Source: Rhizobium sp. TH135 (lineage in GTDB: Bacteria; Pseudomonadota; Alphaproteobacteria; Rhizobiales; Rhizobiaceae). Taken from it: a DNA stretch of 64,000 bases. The notes under the pieces are model-generated. The model saw only the letters and a program-made list of their open reading frames with translations, was not told the origin of the DNA and ran no database searches. Both the position numbers and the translations under genes were made by a program. Below, piece by piece: positions 17,135 to 26,401 of the stretch. The stretch lies in assembly GCF_002855515.1 (NCBI RefSeq), contig NZ_PKRP01000001.1, positions 186,001 through 250,000 on the forward strand. The letters run 5' to 3'. How positions within the stretch are numbered: the first letter of the stretch is position 1; every line of letters begins with the position of its first letter.

Positions 17135-19048
17135 TTACCATTTCCCCTCCCCCTTCATCCTCTCGATCTCGCCGATCGCCCGCTCGCGCTGGCGCTCGCG
17201 GCGGATGATCTCCGTTACAGCAGCATCATCCGACTTTTCAGCATAGCGGAATTCGCTGTCAGCGTAGCGGTTGATCTCTTGGCAGATCATCTCCATCGTC
17301 ACCGGGCCGCGAAGCTCCGCAATCATCGCCTTCTTCTCGTCGTAGCTCTTGTGAACGAAAGCGTCAGGCTTTTCGAACCAGGCGTCGGGCAGCTCGACAT
17401 CCATCGCCCGCATCTTGATCGCATCGGTGATGTTCTTGATGGCGCGGCCGGTAAAGCGCGGTTCGGCGAGCTTGATGGCATGCAGATAGGCGCCGACATC
17501 GGCCAGCGTCTCTATTCTGCCCTCTGCCTTCTCGTAGCGTTCCCAAACAGCAACAAGCCCGTCTTCCTTGGGGCGGTCATGCTCTCCATAGGAGCGGCTG
17601 ACGGCCTTCTGGATCTCCTGGCCGGCAAACAGCTGGTGTTCACCAAGCGGGATCTGGTGGTTCTTGCCGACCAGCAGCGAGAAGATATCGATATAGTCCT
17701 CGCGGGTCTGCGGCCCGTCGACGAGCCAGCGGGCGCCGGCGCGCTGGCGCAGGGCATCGTCGACATTCTCAGGGTAGTTGGAGAACATGCCGAAGGTGGC
17801 GTTGCCCCGCACGACGGTCGAGGCGCCGGCGAAACTCTCCATCAGCACAGCCGTCACCTCGTGCTGGCCGGCCGAGGCCCGGTCGTCGGAGCGCTTGGCC
17901 GTAACCTGGTCGACATCGTCGATCGTGCCAAAGCCAATGACGCGCGGGTTGAGCACGTTGTTGACGAAGCTTTTGCAATTCTGGCCGGACTTGCCCTGAT
18001 AGGACGAGATCTGGTCGACGCCGAAATTCTCGTAATGGAAGGCATAACCCGCCATCTTGCAGTAGTCGTTGAGCAGCCCCGCCAGCATCTGGATCAGGAT
18101 CGTCTTGCCCGTCCCCGGCATGCCATCACCGATGAAGGTGAAAAGGAAGCCGCCGAGATCGACGAAGGGGTTCATCTGCCGGTCGAAATCATAGGCCATC
18201 AGCATCTTGGCGAGCTTCAGCGCTTGATACTTGGCGATGTGGTTGCCGATGATCTCTTCGGGCTTCTTGAAACTCATCGAAAGCGGCTTCGATTTGACGC
18301 CCGGTACGCCATCGAAACCGTCGAGGGTGAAATCATCCTGATCGACGCGGATATGGGCGTTTTCGAAGACGCCAAGATGCTCGAAGCGGGCCTTGCGAGT
18401 GAGCAGCCCGTCGAGCGCGAGATCGGCAAGGCCGCGGACCCGGCCGATCAGGGTCGCATCGTCACCCGCCCCCTTCACTGCCGTATCGATGCCGGCGACC
18501 ATGCTCTTGAGCGCGTCCTGCGCGGTGTCGAACAGGAAGTCCGGCTCGCGGATGCCGTCGAGTTGCTCGCCCTCGCCTGCGACGGTGGACTTCAGATAAG
18601 CGGCAAAGGCAAAGGCCGCGAGATAGGCCTGCGAGGCGAGAAGCGCCTTAAAACGGGCGGCCTCCTCGCCTTGCAGCGGCGCGCTGATGTTACGCGCCTG
18701 CAAGGGCTCAAGCTCGCTCTGCCGGGCAAAGACATCCGATATCGCAAGCGCCACCTGCGCACCGCGCCGCACGCGGTAGAGCACGGTATGCTGAGCAGGC
18801 GTCAACAGCGGATCGGCAGTCCCGGTCGCCTGGATGGTCTTGGAAAGCTCGATCTCGCGGGTGCGCCGCACCGATCCGGTCGAGACCGTCGAGACGAACC
18901 GGCGTCCCGTGCCGGCGATCGGAGCACCGGATGCGCCCTCGCCCTGGTCGAGAACCACGACGCGCGTCACCAGTCCCTGGGCGACAGCCATATGCTTCGC
19001 AATGTCTTCTTCACGCAGCGTCGTCAGCCCTGCCGTCAATTCACTCAT
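17135..19048 (-). CDS. AAA+ ATPase of the unknown operon
   Basis: A 637-residue protein. The N-terminal 290 residues are an uncharacterised domain beginning MSELTAGLTTLREEDIAKHM. An AAA+ module follows: Walker A GDGMPGTGKT (near residue 305), Walker B VIGFGTIDDVD (near 370), a sensor-1-like Asn in FGMFSNYPENVDD and paired arginines in DALRQRAGAR, the pattern of classic AAA proteins such as FtsH or proteasomal ATPases. No protease motif (HExxH) or helicase motif is visible, so it is likely a remodelling ATPase acting on its operon partners. A charged C-terminal tail ends in RERQRERAIGEIERMKGEGKW. Confidence 0.85.
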   Translation of the reverse strand: MSELTAGLTTLREEDIAKHMAVAQGLVTRVVVLDQGEGASGAPIAGTGRRFVSTVSTGSVRRTREIELSKTIQATGTADPLLTPAQHTVLYRVRRGAQVALAISDVFARQSELEPLQARNISAPLQGEEAARFKALLASQAYLAAFAFAAYLKSTVAGEGEQLDGIREPDFLFDTAQDALKSMVAGIDTAVKGAGDDATLIGRVRGLADLALDGLLTRKARFEHLGVFENAHIRVDQDDFTLDGFDGVPGVKSKPLSMSFKKPEEIIGNHIAKYQALKLAKMLMAYDFDRQMNPFVDLGGFLFTFIGDGMPGTGKTILIQMLAGLLNDYCKMAGYAFHYENFGVDQISSYQGKSGQNCKSFVNNVLNPRVIGFGTIDDVDQVTAKRSDDRASAGQHEVTAVLMESFAGASTVVRGNATFGMFSNYPENVDDALRQRAGARWLVDGPQTREDYIDIFSLLVGKNHQIPLGEHQLFAGQEIQKAVSRSYGEHDRPKEDGLVAVWERYEKAEGRIETLADVGAYLHAIKLAEPRFTGRAIKNITDAIKMRAMDVELPDAWFEKPDAFVHKSYDEKKAMIAELRGPVTMEMICQEINRYADSEFRYAEKSDDAAVTEIIRRERQRERAIGEIERMKGEGKW

Positions 19049-19050
19049 GC

Positions 19051-20202
19051 TCAGACCTCACTCACGACCTGGTTGCCCGAAATCACATGCACCTTGAAAT
19101 TGCCGAAGATCGGCTTGATCTCGCCGGCAGCATAGAGCGCCTGATAGGCGTCATGCGGCACCAGCGCGTGCTTCTCGTAGGTCGACACACCCATGCGCGC
19201 GGCCTCAAGATCATGCGTCTCGATGTGGAACTCCTGGGTGGCCGGCGTGGACGAAAAGAAGCCCTTCACCGCCGGCTGCTCGCGCTTGGAAAACACCTCC
19301 TGCACCGTCCAGGTCATCACCCAGGCGTTCTCAGGCTTGCGCACCCGGTCGAGGATCTCGGTCACCCGGCCGGAATTCTGGGTAAGCCCCGTCGAATAGA
19401 GCGGCCCGAGCACCACGCGCCGGATCGACTTCGGATGCAGGGTCGGGAAATCGCGGTCCATATTGGTCGCGATGGTGGCCGGCGTCAGTGAGTAAGCCGA
19501 GTTCTTGGCGCAGAAATCGTCGAATGTGCGGGCAAGCTCCGGATTGAGCAGACCGCCGACCGGCAACGGGATCTCGACCTCCTCGTTGAGCTTGCCGTCC
19601 TCGGTCACCAGGATCTTCGTGACGTTTTCGGCGGAATCCTCGATCGTCGCCAGATAGATCATCGGCAGCGTGCTCACGCCATCGAAGGCAGCCCAGCTGA
19701 CGAGATAGGACGGTCGGCGTGACTGCGGATTGACGCTGACGGCAACTGTGGTCGGCAGCACGAAGGGCGAGAAGATCTCCCCGGCCTGAACCTGCTCCAG
19801 ATAAAGCCGCTCGGCAATCTGCTGCTGCAGCGCCGCCGGAAACTCCTTCTGCCGCAGGATGAAATCGACCATCTCGGCGCGCAGCTTGCCGACATCAGGG
19901 ATGGTGGAAAGTCTGGAGGCGGCTCCCGCGCGATCGTTTTCCAGCTCCAGCACGTTCTGGAAGATCGGAAAGCCGCTCTCCGCCTGGGCGATCTTGAACT
20001 GACCAGTAAAGCCGATGCGGTTCTGCCAGGAGTTGAAGGAGTTCCGCAGGCGATCGAGATAAGGCAGCAGATGCAGTGTCGGCGGCCCCTTCTCGCCGAA
20101 GCGGCGATCGGACTGGCCGAAGAACTGCTCGAGGCCCGCGAGCGCCGAGGCCATGGTGCTGAAATAGTGCGTCACGGCACTGTTGCGATCGACGACGTTC
20201 AT
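19051..20202 (-). CDS. Conserved protein of unknown function, operon gene 2
   Basis: The protein has 383 residues when begun at the ATG at 20202 (MNVVDRNSAVTHYFSTMASAL); an upstream in-frame start at 20268 would add 22 low-quality residues. It is soluble, with no signal peptide, no recognised domain and no obvious catalytic cluster. Features include a helical N-terminal half and a beta-rich middle (FVLPTTVAVSVNPQSRRPSYLVSWAAF). It ends 2 bp before the AAA+ gene, a sign of obligate co-expression, and could be an adaptor or substrate of that ATPase. Confidence 0.7.
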   Translation of the reverse strand: MNVVDRNSAVTHYFSTMASALAGLEQFFGQSDRRFGEKGPPTLHLLPYLDRLRNSFNSWQNRIGFTGQFKIAQAESGFPIFQNVLELENDRAGAASRLSTIPDVGKLRAEMVDFILRQKEFPAALQQQIAERLYLEQVQAGEIFSPFVLPTTVAVSVNPQSRRPSYLVSWAAFDGVSTLPMIYLATIEDSAENVTKILVTEDGKLNEEVEIPLPVGGLLNPELARTFDDFCAKNSAYSLTPATIATNMDRDFPTLHPKSIRRVVLGPLYSTGLTQNSGRVTEILDRVRKPENAWVMTWTVQEVFSKREQPAVKGFFSSTPATQEFHIETHDLEAARMGVSTYEKHALVPHDAYQALYAAGEIKPIFGNFKVHVISGNQVVSEV

Positions 20203-20281
20203 GCCCCTCCCCCCATCGACAGGACCGCGCACCGCAAGAGCGGCACGCGGCCTGATGGCCGCGTCCACGTCATGGGCACGA

Positions 20282-21370
20282 TCAAGGCTTCACGTAGTTG
20301 GCCGCATTGTGCTTGTCGAGAACCGACTGGAAGCGACGCGCAAAAGCGTCGTCGGCAAGCTTCTTGCGGCGCTGGATGTCCTGCGTCGAGAGCATGTTCT
20401 TCTCGTGCAGTTCCAAGAGATCGCCGATATGCCGCTGGGCGGCGGCACCAATGCCGGCCATCGTTTCTTCGGCCGCCGTATCGACCTGCGAACCCAGCGT
20501 GTTGATCCGGTGGGCGACTTCCTGCTGGGCAGCGGTCTTCAACGAATCTTCCAGCGCCTTGTAGAGCACGATGCGCTGCTCAGTATCGATCGTCAGCTTG
20601 TTGATCAGCGTGTTCTGGGCAGCGATCTGGTTGTTCAAGCTGTCGACGAAGGTCTGGAACATCGAGGTGTAGCGTTCCAGCGTCTGGCTCTCGGCAAGAA
20701 GCTCCTGCTCGCGGGCCTGCGCCTGATTGTAATCGGTCGCAAGCTTCGAGCGTTCGGCTTCCAGATCCGTGCGTTCCGAGGTGTCTGTCGAAGCGGCGAT
20801 CTTGTTTTCGATATCGAGCAGCGCCGGATTGAGCGTTTCAATGCGCTTCTGGGTCTCTTCCAGATTGGCGATCGTTTGCTTGCGCCGCTCGATCACCTGC
20901 ACGAGGCTGGCCTCGGAGGTCTTGTAGCGCTCTTCGAGAACCGTCTTCTGTTCCTTGAGAATGCCGACAATGCTGTCGGACTTGGCGAGCAGTTCCTGCA
21001 GATTGCCGGCAAGCGACATGTTGCGGACGCGCTCGGTGCGCATGCTCTGCGCCTTCTGCTTGGAAAAGATCCCGATGAATTTTTCCATGCCGGTCAGGCT
21101 CTTCATGCTTTCGAACTCGGCACCGAAGACATTGGTCGCGTCTTCCAGCCCGATGATCAGGTCAGCGATGTTCGCCTCCATCACCTTCTGCTGGTTGAGC
21201 ACATCCGAGATCCGGGCATTCTCGATATCGAAGTCCTGGCCGACGAGCTTGGAATCGCTCTTGGCGAGCGTATCCAGCACCACACCGGACTGTTCGATCT
21301 TGCCGCGCATCTCCGACACGATCTTGCGCGTCTTCTCGATCTCGCTGTCGAAGGATTGCAAAGTCGCCAT
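20282..21370 (-). CDS. Long coiled-coil protein, first gene of the unknown operon
   Basis: The protein has 362 residues and is almost wholly helical, with heptad-like spacing and long runs rich in Glu, Gln, Lys and Leu (for example VLEERYKTSEASLVQVIERR and RTDLEAERSKLATDYNQAQ). It has no membrane span or signal peptide. It contains one short non-coiled, Gly/Met-containing segment (SLTGMEKFIGIFSKQKAQSM). It resembles structural or scaffold coiled coils (the TelA-like and phage-shock-type helical proteins come to mind) without a definite match. The operon starts here; 79 bp separate it from the next gene, the largest gap in the cluster. Confidence 0.75.
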   Translation of the reverse strand: MATLQSFDSEIEKTRKIVSEMRGKIEQSGVVLDTLAKSDSKLVGQDFDIENARISDVLNQQKVMEANIADLIIGLEDATNVFGAEFESMKSLTGMEKFIGIFSKQKAQSMRTERVRNMSLAGNLQELLAKSDSIVGILKEQKTVLEERYKTSEASLVQVIERRKQTIANLEETQKRIETLNPALLDIENKIAASTDTSERTDLEAERSKLATDYNQAQAREQELLAESQTLERYTSMFQTFVDSLNNQIAAQNTLINKLTIDTEQRIVLYKALEDSLKTAAQQEVAHRINTLGSQVDTAAEETMAGIGAAAQRHIGDLLELHEKNMLSTQDIQRRKKLADDAFARRFQSVLDKHNAANYVKP

Positions 21371-21574
21371 GTTGTCTCCCTGTCCCTCATGCCGGCGGCG
21401 CGCCGGACTCGTTGCCTACCACCATAGCGCGTTTCCCGTTGCGGGAAAGTATCGCAGCGCACAGGAGCAATCGCCTTCATCCGATATGGATGGTCGCAGC
21501 CCCCACACAAGAGGCGCTATCAGAGAAATGCGACAGCCGCGAAACGGCTGCCGCATCGGGGAGTTGTGTCGAGA

Positions 21575-21961
21575 TCACTGGCCGCCGGCAGCGGGGTCCT
21601 TGAGATAGGCGATGATGTTGGCGAGATCATCGTCCTTCTTGACGCCGGCATAGGCCATCTTGGTGCCTTTCACGACGGCCTTGGGCGCCTTCAGATATTC
21701 GGAAAGCAGCGCCTCATCCCAGACCTTGCCGGCACCGAACTCGGTCATGGCAGGCGAATACTTGTAGTCGGCGATCGAAGCGACCGGGCGACCGACGACG
21801 CCCTGCAGCGTCGGGCCGACCTTGTTCTTGGCTTCGGTCGCGATGTGACAGGCCTGACAGGCCTTGAAGGCCTTGGCACCGGCAACCGGATCACCATCGG
21901 CAAAGGCGGGAAACGGTGCTGCGGCAAGCGCGAGCAGCATAACCAGAGATGACGTCTTCAT
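21575..21961 (-). CDS. Periplasmic cytochrome c (class I, cytochrome c2-like)
   Basis: The protein has 128 residues: a signal peptide (MKTSSLVMLLALAAAPFPAFA), one heme-attachment site CQACH (near residue 34) and a Met axial ligand in KGTKMAYAG (near 100). It is an electron carrier of the cytochrome c550/c2 type, likely linking the bc1 complex to an oxidase. AGGAGTTCCG before the ATG at 21961 fixes the start. The gene stands alone between the coiled-coil operon and the choline importer. Confidence 0.92.
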   Translation of the reverse strand: MKTSSLVMLLALAAAPFPAFADGDPVAGAKAFKACQACHIATEAKNKVGPTLQGVVGRPVASIADYKYSPAMTEFGAGKVWDEALLSEYLKAPKAVVKGTKMAYAGVKKDDDLANIIAYLKDPAAGGQ

Positions 21962-22215
21962 CGGAACTCCTGTATCCAAACAACGGGCGCGGAGGCGCCG
22001 CATTCATCGCATCACCAATTCGCATGGCACGCAATCCAACACTTTGACGGCCATCAAGATCCCGAACTTTTTTTGAAATGCGGCTGCCCCCTGCGCAGAA
22101 AGGGCCTCAGGTCGCAAACAGGGCCGTTCCTGCGACGCAAACGCGCGGGCATCCTTGCATTTCTCCGGTATTGAATGTTGACTTGGGAACATCATAAAAA
22201 ACCGGGAGCCTGCAA

Positions 22216-23172
22216 ATGACGTATCGTACCTCTTGTCGCCGAACACTCGTAGCCGCCGTTTCGCTGATCGCGATCAGCGCGGTGCCTCTCGCCGCCCAGG
22301 AAGCCGAGAGCTGCTCGACCGTGCGCTTCTCCGACGTCGGCTGGACCGACATCACGGCGACCACCGCCACTGCCACCGTCATCCTGAAGGCTCTCGGCTA
22401 CGAGCCGACGACCACGGTCCTCTCCGTCCCGGTCACCTATTCTTCGCTGAAGAACAAGGACATCGACGTCTTCCTCGGCAACTGGATGCCGACCATGGAA
22501 GCCGACATCGCCCCTTACCGCGAAGAAAAGTCGGTCGAAATCTTCGGACCGAACCTGGAAGGCGCGAAATATACGCTCGCCACCAATGCCAAGGGCGCCG
22601 AACTCGGCATCAAGGACTTCGCGGACATCGCCAAGAACAAGGATGCGCTCGAAGGCAAGATCTACGGCATCGAGCCGGGCAATGACGGCAACCGCCTGAT
22701 CCTCGACATGATCGACGGCAACAAGTTCGAGCTCGGCGACTTCGAAGTCGTCGAATCCTCCGAACAGGGCATGCTCGCTCAGGTCGCCCGCGCCGAAAAG
22801 GATGGCACGCCGGTCGTCTTCCTCGGCTGGGAACCGCATCCGATGAACGCCAACTTCAAGCTGACCTATCTGTCCGGCGGCGACGATGTCTTCGGCGCGA
22901 ACTTCGGTGGCGCGACCATCTTCACCAACACCCGCGCCGGCTACACGACCGAATGCCCGAATGTCGGCAAGTTCGTCACCAACCTCAAGTTCTCGCTCCA
23001 GATGGAAAACGAGATCATGGGCAAGATCCTCAATGACGGCCAAGATGCCGAAGTGGCAGCAAGCGACTGGCTGAAGGCCAATCCGGCTGCTGTCGAGCCC
23101 TGGCTCGCCGGCGTCACCACCAAGGATGGCGGCGACGGCCTCGCAGCGGTGAAGACGGCCCTCGGCCTCTGA
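22216..23172 (+). CDS. choX: Choline ABC transporter substrate-binding protein
   Basis: The protein has 318 residues. A signal peptide ends in PLAAQ, followed by a periplasmic binding protein of the OpuAC type. The aromatic motifs expected for a quaternary-amine cage are present: GWTDI (near residue 42), LGNWMPTM (near 90) and FLGWEPHPMN (near 205), matching the Trp positions of Sinorhizobium ChoX, which binds choline rather than glycine betaine. With choW and choV it forms a complete importer. Choline would serve as osmoprotectant precursor, carbon and nitrogen source, and substrate for phosphatidylcholine synthase. GGGAG precedes the ATG. Confidence 0.93.
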   Translation: MTYRTSCRRTLVAAVSLIAISAVPLAAQEAESCSTVRFSDVGWTDITATTATATVILKALGYEPTTTVLSVPVTYSSLKNKDIDVFLGNWMPTMEADIAPYREEKSVEIFGPNLEGAKYTLATNAKGAELGIKDFADIAKNKDALEGKIYGIEPGNDGNRLILDMIDGNKFELGDFEVVESSEQGMLAQVARAEKDGTPVVFLGWEPHPMNANFKLTYLSGGDDVFGANFGGATIFTNTRAGYTTECPNVGKFVTNLKFSLQMENEIMGKILNDGQDAEVAASDWLKANPAAVEPWLAGVTTKDGGDGLAAVKTALGL

Positions 23173-23266
23173 TCCCTGTCCATCGATCGTGGAACCGCGC
23201 GACCGGAAGGGGGATCCGGTCGCGCGGCCTCCCAGGCATTAAACCTGTGGCCAATCGGGGACTTCA

Positions 23267-24136
23267 ATGGATTTTCTGACCGACAACAAGCTGCCCATCG
23301 GGCCCTTGTCGAAAAGTTTCGTCGATTGGCTGACGGCCAATGTCGATTTTGTATTCGATTTCATCGCGACCATATTGAGCGCTTCCATCAACGCCATGCT
23401 CTTCGTGCTGCAGGCGCCCTTTCTCAAGGGAACGGCAGTGGAAGCCTTCTATCCGCTGTTCATGATCCTGGTGTTCTCGCTGATCGCCTGGGTGATGCGC
23501 CGCTCTCTCGGCGTCACCGTCTTCACCTTCCTCGGCCTACTCCTGATCTATAACCAGGGCTACTGGAAGGAAACGATGGAGACGCTGGCACTTGTGCTCG
23601 CCGCGACAGGGGTCTGCATGGTCATCGGCGTGCCGATCGGCATTGCCTGCGCCCGCCGTCCCTGGCTCTATGCAGCCGTGCGGCCCGTGCTCGATCTGAT
23701 GCAGACGATCCCGACATTCGTCTACCTCATTCCGGCGCTCATCCTCTTCGGTCTCGGCATGGTGCCTGGCCTGATCGCGACCGTGATCTTTGCGATCGCA
23801 GCCCCGATCCGCCTGACCCGCCTCGGCATCATCTCCACCCCGCCTTCCCTGGTGGAAGCCGCCGTCGCCTTCGGGGCAACACCGATGCAGGTGCTGCGCA
23901 AGGTTGAGCTGCCCTTTGCCACGCCGCAGATCATGGCAGGCCTCACCCAGACGATCATGCTCTCGCTGTCGATGGTCGTCATCGCGGCACTGGTCGGCGC
24001 AAGCGGCCTCGGTGTGCCGGTCGTGCGTGCATTGAATACCGTCAACATCGCCCGGGGCTTCGAGGCAGGTCTCTGCATCGTCATCCTCGCCATCATCCTT
24101 GACCGGATCTTCCGCATTCCCGGAGAAGACACATGA
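23267..24136 (+). CDS. choW: Choline ABC transporter permease
   Basis: The protein has 289 residues and about seven membrane spans. It has the permease-ATPase contact (EAA) motif EAAVAFGATPMQVLRKVEL (near residue 205) and the long N-terminal region of the ProW/ChoW type. It lies 94 bp after choX and its stop overlaps the choV start (ATGA), showing coupling with the ATPase gene. Confidence 0.93.
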   Translation: MDFLTDNKLPIGPLSKSFVDWLTANVDFVFDFIATILSASINAMLFVLQAPFLKGTAVEAFYPLFMILVFSLIAWVMRRSLGVTVFTFLGLLLIYNQGYWKETMETLALVLAATGVCMVIGVPIGIACARRPWLYAAVRPVLDLMQTIPTFVYLIPALILFGLGMVPGLIATVIFAIAAPIRLTRLGIISTPPSLVEAAVAFGATPMQVLRKVELPFATPQIMAGLTQTIMLSLSMVVIAALVGASGLGVPVVRALNTVNIARGFEAGLCIVILAIILDRIFRIPGEDT

Positions 24137-25176
24137 CCGACGCCGTCATCTTCGACAATGTCGACATCGTCTTCGGCGACAACCCGCAACGCGCGCTTGA
24201 TATGGTCGACCAGGGCAAGACCCGCGATGAGATCGGCGCTGAAACCGGCCTCGTCCTCGGCGTGGCCAAGGCATCGCTTGCGGTCAAGGAAGGCGAGATC
24301 CTCGTCCTCATGGGCCTTTCGGGCTCCGGCAAGTCGACGCTCCTGCGCGCCGTCAATGCGCTCGCCCCTGTGGTTCGCGGCAATGTCAGCGTTCGCACCG
24401 AAAGCGGCTATGTCGATCCCTACAAGGCGTCCGCCCAGGTCCTGCGCGATCTGCGCATGCACACGGTCTCCATGGTCTTCCAGCAGTTCGGCCTCCTGCC
24501 CTGGCGGACGGTTGCCGACAATGTCGGCTTCGGCCTCGAGCTCGCAGGCGTTCCGGAACCCGAGCGCAAGGAACGGGTGGCTGCCCAGCTCGAGCTCGTC
24601 AACCTGTCGAAATGGGCCGAGCGCCGGGTCAACGAGCTCTCGGGCGGCATGCAGCAGCGCGTCGGCCTTGCCCGCGCCTTTGCGACCGGCGCCCCGATCC
24701 TTCTGATGGACGAGCCCTTCTCGGCGCTCGACCCGCTGATCCGCACACGCCTGCAGGACGAGTTGCTCGAATTCCAGGCGCGGCTGAAGAAGACCATTCT
24801 CTTCGTCAGCCACGATCTCGACGAAGCCTTCCGCATCGGAAACCGCATCGCCATCATGGAAGGCGGGCGCATCATCCAGTGCGGCACCCCACAGGAGATC
24901 GTCCAGAACCCGACGAACCAGTATGTCGCGGATTTCGTTCAGAACATGAACCCGATCAACATGCTGATCGCCTCCGACGTCATGCGCCCCGGCGTCAGCG
25001 GCGAACAGGGCCAAGTGACCGGCACGACGGCTCCGCGCACGCCGCTGGTCGACGTGCTGGATGCGCTGGCACGACAGCCCGGGACGATCGGCGTCGTTGA
25101 CAATGGCGTCGTCATCGGCACCATCGACGCTCAGGATGTGGTGAGCGGACTGACGAAGCACCGCCGCAAGGCGTGA
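24133..25176 (+). CDS. choV: Choline ABC transporter ATP-binding protein
   Basis: A 347-residue ATPase with Walker A GLSGSGKST (near residue 59), Q-loop FQQFGLLPW, signature LSGGMQQRVGLARA, Walker B ILLMDEPFSALD and the switch His in VSHDLDEAFR. The C-terminal 80 residues resemble the regulatory tail of ProV-type ATPases (VIGTIDAQDVVSGL). It ends the choXWV operon; a HugZ-like gene follows after 45 bp on the same strand. Confidence 0.93.
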   Translation: MTDAVIFDNVDIVFGDNPQRALDMVDQGKTRDEIGAETGLVLGVAKASLAVKEGEILVLMGLSGSGKSTLLRAVNALAPVVRGNVSVRTESGYVDPYKASAQVLRDLRMHTVSMVFQQFGLLPWRTVADNVGFGLELAGVPEPERKERVAAQLELVNLSKWAERRVNELSGGMQQRVGLARAFATGAPILLMDEPFSALDPLIRTRLQDELLEFQARLKKTILFVSHDLDEAFRIGNRIAIMEGGRIIQCGTPQEIVQNPTNQYVADFVQNMNPINMLIASDVMRPGVSGEQGQVTGTTAPRTPLVDVLDALARQPGTIGVVDNGVVIGTIDAQDVVSGLTKHRRKA

Positions 25177-25221
25177 CGGCCCAGGCCCCGCATCGAAGAC
25201 AGACGCATGCGGGAGACGGAC

Positions 25222-25950
25222 ATGAACGACAAGCCCCAGGTTATGAGGGACACGGACGACGATGCGCGCCGACAGGCGCGCATTTTGCTGCGCGGTGCGC
25301 GCTTTGCAGCGATCGGGGTGATCGAGCCCGAGACGGGCTTTCCCTTCGTCAGCCGCGTCCTGCTGGGCACGGACACTGACGGCGCAGCCGTGATCCTCGT
25401 CTCCGGCCTGTCGGCCCATACGACCGCCCTTCTGGCCGATCCGCGCGCTTCGCTGTTGACCGGCGAACCGGCCAAGGGCGACCCGCTTGCCCATCCAAGA
25501 CTGACGCTGCAGTGCACGGCCGAAAGCGTCGAGCGGGACTCGCCGACCCATGCGAGACTGAGGGCCCGCTTCCTTGCCCGCCACCCCAAGTCGCAGCTCT
25601 ATATCGATTTTCCGGACTTCCGCTTCTTCCGATTGAACCCAGAACGGGCGAGCCTGAATGGCGGCTTCGGGCGTGCCTACCATTTGAGCAGCGCCGACTT
25701 TTTCATACCGAAAATGGACGATGATTTGCTCGGGGACGAGGAAGCGCGACTGCGAGATTTAGGGGGTCGCCATCCCGATCTCGCATCACACATCGCTATG
25801 AAAATTTATGGGGCGACAGAGGGTGGCTGGCGCATTTCCGCCATTGATTCGCATGGATTGGACATTGTTTTCAAAGACTTGCTCATTCGGCACGAATTTG
25901 TGACGCCCATCACAAAAACAGAAGACCTGCTATTAGAGTTACCTAAATGA
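25222..25950 (+). CDS. HugZ/HutZ-like heme-utilisation protein
   Basis: The protein has 242 residues. An N-terminal FMN-binding-like split barrel (LLRGARFAAIGVIEPETG, then LSAHTTALLADPRASLL) is fused to a C-terminal domain with HPDLASHIAMKIYG and the closing VTPITKTEDL. This is the HugZ layout of proteins that bind and degrade heme to release iron. It is the second heme-linked gene in the window after the receptor at 4312-6591, yet it sits behind choV. The ATG at 25222 follows GGAGACGG. The base composition drops at its 3' end, which runs into an AT-rich intergenic region. Confidence 0.8.
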   Translation: MNDKPQVMRDTDDDARRQARILLRGARFAAIGVIEPETGFPFVSRVLLGTDTDGAAVILVSGLSAHTTALLADPRASLLTGEPAKGDPLAHPRLTLQCTAESVERDSPTHARLRARFLARHPKSQLYIDFPDFRFFRLNPERASLNGGFGRAYHLSSADFFIPKMDDDLLGDEEARLRDLGGRHPDLASHIAMKIYGATEGGWRISAIDSHGLDIVFKDLLIRHEFVTPITKTEDLLLELPK

Positions 25951-26083
25951 GTATACGCAGTACCTTAAATTTAGGCATATACAATTTTGATGATGCTGGT
26001 AGAGTTTGATTTCCAGTTAAGTCATGGATTTTTCAACGACTGCCACTCCCCCACGGCACTCGACCAAGGAAAGTTGAAGTGAG

Positions 26084-26401
26084 ATGAAAACAAAAGCATT
26101 GTCCGAACAATCGACTGTCGCAGCCGGTTTGCTCTCCGCCATGGCAAACCCGAAGCGACTGATGATCCTCTGCAGCCTCGTTGAGGGAGAGGTTCCTGTC
26201 GGCGTTCTGGCGACCCAAGTGGGCCTGAGCCAGTCGGCTCTGTCGCAGCATCTGTCCAAGCTTCGTGCCCAGAAGCTTGTCAAGACGCGTCGTGACGCCC
26301 AGACCATCTACTATTCCTCGACCTCCGAGTCGGTGATCAAGATCCTCTCCACGCTGGAAAGCATCTATTGCCCCCCGGCAGCGAGCAAATCCGCCGCCTG
26401 A
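26084..26401 (+). CDS. ArsR/SmtB-family transcriptional regulator
   Basis: A 105-residue winged-helix repressor: LLSAMANPKRLMILCSLVEGE, then the recognition helix LSQSALSQHLSKLRAQKLV and a wing (TRRDAQTIYY). The CxxC metal site of ArsR/CadC is absent (the single early Cys is in the LCSL helix), so it is more like the NolR/HlyU/BigR group that senses redox, sulfide or growth state. An AT-rich 130-bp region upstream probably holds its promoter. No target gene is adjacent on the same operon. Confidence 0.88.
   Translation: MKTKALSEQSTVAAGLLSAMANPKRLMILCSLVEGEVPVGVLATQVGLSQSALSQHLSKLRAQKLVKTRRDAQTIYYSSTSESVIKILSTLESIYCPPAASKSAA

Noticed and set aside
17102-19135. 677-residue ORF on the plus strand
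   Set aside because: It runs antisense across the AAA+ ATPase gene, which has clear Walker motifs; long antisense frames are common in GC-rich DNA.
23722-25683. 653-residue ORF on the minus strand
   Set aside because: Antisense to choW, choV and the HugZ-like gene, which all have clear motifs and ribosome sites.
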